A stretch of DNA of 8,457 nt, taken from positions 1 through 8,457 of the forward strand of contig JASMSZ010000039.1 of NCBI GenBank assembly GCA_041694515.1, read 5' to 3'. Numbering within the stretch: position 1 is the first letter of the stretch; every line of letters begins with the position of its first letter. This DNA comes from Halanaerobium sp041694515. Its GTDB lineage: Bacteria; Bacillota; Halanaerobiia; Halanaerobiales; Halanaerobiaceae. Of the stretch, positions 5,651-8,457 are shown piece after piece. The position numbers and the translations under genes are program-made. The notes beneath the pieces are model-generated. The model worked only from the letters and a program-made list of their open reading frames with translations. It was not told the origin of the DNA and searched no databases.

Positions 5651-6937
5651 TTAACTAAGCTGCTGATCTACTATTTTCATCGCACAATAGGAACCGCACA
5701 TTGTACAGGCATCTTCTGCTTTTAAAGACTGATTGTGTTCTTTTCTTGATTCTCTCAACTTTTCTGGAGCCAGCGCCAGTTCAATCTGTTTTTCCCAGTC
5801 CAATTTCTTTCTGGCAGCAGCCATCTGATTATCTCGCTCTTTTGCGCCCTTAACTTCTTTGGCAATATCGGCTGCATGGGCTGCAATTTTGCAGGCAATT
5901 ACTCCTTCCCGCACATCTTCAATATCAGGTAAGCCAATATGTTCAGCCGGAGTTACATAACAGAGGAAATCTGCCCCAGCTGCTGCAGCTGCTGTGCCGC
6001 CAATAGCAGCTGTAATATGATCATAACCTGCTGCAATATCTGTAACAAGAGGTCCCAGAACATAAAATGGAGCCTCTTTACAGAGCTCTTTCTGCAGTTT
6101 GATATTTGTTTCAATCTGATCATATGGTACATGACCTGGTCCTTCCACCATCACCTGGACTTCCGCCTCGCGAGCTCGATCAACAAGTTCACCCAGGACT
6201 AAAAGTTCATGGATCTGAGCTCGATCTGTTGCATCTGCCAGACTGCCCGGTCTCAGAGCATCTCCGAGACTTAAAGTTACATCGTTTTGATAGCAGATTT
6301 CTAGTAAGCGGTCATAATACTCAAAAAGTGGATTTTCCTGATCATTGTGCAGCATCCAGGCTGCCATAAATGAACCACCCCGGCTGACAATATCAGTTAC
6401 TCTCCCTTCAGCTGCCAGATGCCTTAGAGTTTCTAAAGTCAAGCCGCAGTGAACTGTAATAAAATCGACTCCTGCTTCCACCTGCTCTGCAATCACTCCA
6501 AATAATTCTTCAACTTCCATTTCAATTATTCCCCGGCCCGACTTTACTGTTTCTACAGCTGCCTGATAAATAGGCACTGTTCCTACCGGTAGTTTTGAAT
6601 TATTCAAAATTGCCGCTCTGGTTTCTTTAATCTTATCCCCAATTGAGAGGTCCATCACTGCATCTGCACCGGCCTCAACAGCTGCCTTTAATTTTTCCAG
6701 TTCATTTTCAATCTGATCACAGTCTTCGGATGTTCCAAAATTTGCATTAACTTTTGTTTTTAGGCCCTGACCAAAGGCCACAGCTTTAAGATTGCTGTGA
6801 TTTACATTTGCCGGAATCACTATCTTTCCAGCAGCCACTTTTTCTCTGATATATTCTGCACTAATCCCTTCCGCCACTGCTGCCTGCTTCATCTCTGCAC
6901 TTATCTCACCATTTTTTGCTCTTGTTACCTGAGTCAT
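5651..6937 (-). CDS. thiC: Phosphomethylpyrimidine synthase
   Basis: ThiC is a non-canonical radical-SAM enzyme that rearranges 5-aminoimidazole ribotide into HMP-phosphate, the pyrimidine half of thiamin. At 428 residues it belongs to the shorter anaerobe-type class that lacks the long N-terminal domain of E. coli ThiC. It shows SRGGS at 185-189, DALRPGS at 226-232, EGPGHVP at 265-271, GYDHITAAIGG at 304-314 and CYVTPAEHIGLP at 326-337. The C-terminal cluster motif is C411-TM-C414-GSY-C418, spacing C-X2-C-X3-C, one residue tighter than the C-X2-C-X4-C of the classical enzyme. ATG-6937 has a GAGGAGC site about 9 nt upstream. It is the first gene of the operon. Its 120-bp leader separates it from the transposase gene and carries no recognisable TPP riboswitch. 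Confidence 0.96.
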   Translation of the reverse strand: MTQVTRAKNGEISAEMKQAAVAEGISAEYIREKVAAGKIVIPANVNHSNLKAVAFGQGLKTKVNANFGTSEDCDQIENELEKLKAAVEAGADAVMDLSIGDKIKETRAAILNNSKLPVGTVPIYQAAVETVKSGRGIIEMEVEELFGVIAEQVEAGVDFITVHCGLTLETLRHLAAEGRVTDIVSRGGSFMAAWMLHNDQENPLFEYYDRLLEICYQNDVTLSLGDALRPGSLADATDRAQIHELLVLGELVDRAREAEVQVMVEGPGHVPYDQIETNIKLQKELCKEAPFYVLGPLVTDIAAGYDHITAAIGGTAAAAAGADFLCYVTPAEHIGLPDIEDVREGVIACKIAAHAADIAKEVKGAKERDNQMAAARKKLDWEKQIELALAPEKLRESRKEHNQSLKAEDACTMCGSYCAMKIVDQQLS

Positions 6938-6960
6938 AATTGTCAGCTCCTCTTATTTTG

Positions 6961-6992
6961 AATTGTTCTTAATTTTAATTGTTCTTAATTTG
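6961..6992. repeat. Two tandem 16-bp direct repeats in the thiC leader
   Basis: AATTGTTCTTAATTTT (6961-6976) is followed directly by AATTGTTCTTAATTTG (6977-6992), identical at 15 of 16 positions. They lie 24-55 bp upstream of the thiC start codon, within its 5' untranslated region. Whether this is a binding site or slippage in AT-rich DNA cannot be told from sequence alone. Confidence 0.7.
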
Positions 6993-7057
6993 AAATTTTG
7001 CTACTAAATTATTATTTTAAATTCTCAATTTTAAATACCACCACTTTACAACTTTAA

Positions 7058-8398
7058 CTAAGCAACATTCCTTTTATCAATAAAGTAGCTCAGGCTACTC
7101 TTTAAAATAGAATATATTTTTGTACTTTCGAGCCTGGATACGAAACTATCTAAAATTAATTCTTCCCTAATATAAAGGGCTAATTGCGATTTTATCTCCT
7201 GGGGACTTAAAGATCTTAATTCACTAAATTCTTCTGCCCAAAAGGGAAGTATTTTAGCAAAAGTATAGGCTAATCCTAAAAGATTAATATAAGTTTCTAT
7301 ACCTTTTTCGGTACGGATCATATAATTACCAAATGACCAGAACTTCTTTAACTCATAAAAGATAACTTCAATATCCCAGCGTATTCCATAATCACTAAAG
7401 GAACTATTAGCAAAAATATTATCTTTTTCTTTCTCTGTTTCTTCTTTTGGTTTGGATAGTTCTTCTAAGCTGCATTCTTTAGGATTAGTATTAATAAACA
7501 TTCTAGGACTTTTAAAATCATCAATATCTTTAACTGTAACCATAATTTCTATAGTTTGATCCTTAAATAATCTTGTTTTGACTAATTTATTAGCCTGATA
7601 ATAATCTCCATTCTTCTTATATTCTAAATCTTTAATGTTTAACTTTTCACCATAAATAGGATTTCTACCTCTTTTACCATTTGGTTTAGGAGGTAGATCA
7701 AAAATAGCAGTATCATAACGAACAGCAGCAATAAGTTCTAAGTTATCATGTTCTTTAACACAAGAAAGAACATCACCTTTGGTGTACCATGAATCGCAAA
7801 GGAGAGTTACATTTTTATTTCCAAGTAAATCCATAATATTATCTACTAATTCTCTGGTGATAGTTAATTTGCTTTTCTCTTTTTTGTATAACCTGAAACC
7901 TATTGGGATAGTTTTATATTCAACACCATCTTTTGAACTGGAAACAGGTATAGATATAGCTAAACAGACAAAAGAATTTCCTTTTAAATAGCTGCTGTTA
8001 TTACGTCTAACATGGTCAAAGAAAGTATTATGACCGGCAAATTTATCACCGAATTTTTCCTGAAGAGTATCATCAACAATTAAAAATATTTTTTCATTTT
8101 CAAGTTCCTGTGGAATAATTTCTAAAAGTAAGGTTACTGTTCTTTTCATTATATTTTCTAAGCTAAATTTGCTATATGAAAAGAAATAGTATACAGAATT
8201 CAAACTGCTTTCCATATGCTTGGAGATGAAATTATTCCAAATAAATCTAATAGAATGGATTTTATCAAAGCTTATAATTGAGATTACAATCCAAAAAAAC
8301 ATTTTAAAAGTTTTCTTAGTAAAGATATCACGATATTGATTACAAAATTTATTGATAAATGAGTAGATACTTTTTTGGTTTTCTGATATAATATTCAT
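7058..8398 (-). CDS. DDE transposase, IS701/IS4-like
   Basis: This 446-residue protein is an RNase H-fold transposase that would cut and join the ends of its own insertion sequence. Candidate catalytic residues are D109 or D110 in FLIVDDTLQEKFG, D202 in LLCDSWYTKG, and E344 in RWDIEVIFYELKKFW, the usual DDE layout. The PPKPNGKRGR segment at 236-245 is typical of the DDE_5-type transposases of IS701 and relatives. The frame is intact from ATG-8398, preceded by GAAAGGA about 11 nt upstream, to TAG at 7058, and the length matches full-size family members, so it could be active. Codon and base use are strongly AT-biased compared with the thi genes. The exact family assignment is uncertain. Confidence 0.9.
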   Translation of the reverse strand: MNIISENQKSIYSFINKFCNQYRDIFTKKTFKMFFWIVISIISFDKIHSIRFIWNNFISKHMESSLNSVYYFFSYSKFSLENIMKRTVTLLLEIIPQELENEKIFLIVDDTLQEKFGDKFAGHNTFFDHVRRNNSSYLKGNSFVCLAISIPVSSSKDGVEYKTIPIGFRLYKKEKSKLTITRELVDNIMDLLGNKNVTLLCDSWYTKGDVLSCVKEHDNLELIAAVRYDTAIFDLPPKPNGKRGRNPIYGEKLNIKDLEYKKNGDYYQANKLVKTRLFKDQTIEIMVTVKDIDDFKSPRMFINTNPKECSLEELSKPKEETEKEKDNIFANSSFSDYGIRWDIEVIFYELKKFWSFGNYMIRTEKGIETYINLLGLAYTFAKILPFWAEEFSELRSLSPQEIKSQLALYIREELILDSFVSRLESTKIYSILKSSLSYFIDKRNVA

Positions 8399-8453
8399 GC
8401 GACTGATTTCCTTTCTTTTATATTTTCATGGTTGAAAATATTATATCAGAAAA
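8379..8453. repeat. Perfect 17-bp inverted repeat bracketing the transposase start
   Basis: TTTTCTGATATAATATT at 8379-8395 is the exact reverse complement of AATATTATATCAGAAAA at 8437-8453. The 41-bp centre holds the transposase ribosome binding site and start codon, and the left arm is codons 2 to 7 of the transposase. A smaller 8-bp inverted repeat (TATTTTCA at 8421-8428, TGAAAATA at 8433-8440) is nested beside the right arm. Confidence 0.95.
8440..8448 (-). promoter_or_regulatory. Candidate extended -10 of the transposase promoter
   Basis: TGATATAAT on the minus strand (8448-8440) is a perfect extended -10 about 42 bp before the transposase ATG. Any -35 element would fall past the right edge of the window. 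Because the inverted repeat is symmetric, an identical extended -10 faces the other way at 8384-8392, but no -35 accompanies it. Confidence 0.5.
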
Positions 8454-8457
8454 GGAG

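Larger units (their letters stand above)
7058..8457 (-). mobile_element. Insertion sequence with a single DDE transposase (right end outside window)
   Basis: The element contains one transposase gene, is clearly more AT-rich than the thi operon beside it, and abuts the thiC leader. The coordinates are minimal: the left boundary lies somewhere between the transposase stop (7058) and the thiC leader, and the right end, its terminal repeat and any target duplication lie beyond the window. The family is probably IS701-like or a related IS4-superfamily group, judged from the transposase. Confidence 0.7.

Noticed and set aside
6106..6369. Plus-strand frames of 87 codons opposite thiC
   Set aside because: They are antisense shadows of highly conserved thiC codons, with no RBS or recognisable product.
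6938..7057. TPP riboswitch in the thiC leader
   Set aside because: The conserved TPP aptamer blocks were looked for on the minus strand and not found, and the leader is almost pure A/T.

Overview
The window looks like chromosomal DNA of a low-GC, anaerobic, fermentative Bacillota. The tungsten aldehyde:ferredoxin oxidoreductase, the radical-SAM maturase, the short anaerobic-type ThiC and the strong GGAGG ribosome binding sites fit a clostridial or Halanaerobiales-like organism. The genus is a guess. Every gene I support lies on the minus strand, so reading in transcript order means going from high to low coordinates.

From about 7058 to the right edge lies an insertion sequence with one DDE transposase. 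It is visibly more AT-rich than its neighbours, and its outer end falls beyond the window. The transposase start region is enclosed by a perfect 17-bp inverted repeat. Directly downstream (6937 to 2667) is a compact thiamin operon, thiC-thiW-thiD-thiE-thiM, closed by a strong intrinsic terminator at 2587-2614. It encodes HMP-phosphate synthesis (ThiC), the S component of a predicted thiazole ECF importer (ThiW), HMP-P kinase (ThiD), thiazole kinase (ThiM) and the coupling enzyme (ThiE). Together these make thiamin phosphate from home-made pyrimidine and imported thiazole. No thiazole-synthesis genes and no TPP riboswitch are visible.

After the terminator is a well-formed promoter and ribosome binding site (2490-2564) in front of a wrecked DUF438/PAS-family gene. 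Only its first nine codons and last roughly 70 codons survive, joined out of frame. Next comes a radical-SAM/SPASM protein (2175-874) of the type that matures tungsten oxidoreductases, with an AbrB-like segment at its N terminus. Then come a likely promoter, a Moco/Tuco-family riboswitch (about 704-790), and the first 236 codons of an AOR-family tungsten oxidoreductase, which runs off the left edge.

The left half is therefore a tungsten-enzyme module (cofactor-sensing RNA, enzyme and dedicated maturase). Its most unusual feature is that the riboswitch is joined directly to the oxidoreductase reading frame: there is no leader, no ribosome binding site and no normal N terminus, and the only plausible start codon, TTG, lies inside the aptamer's closing stem. 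I saw no tRNA, rRNA or CRISPR array and no credible plus-strand gene.
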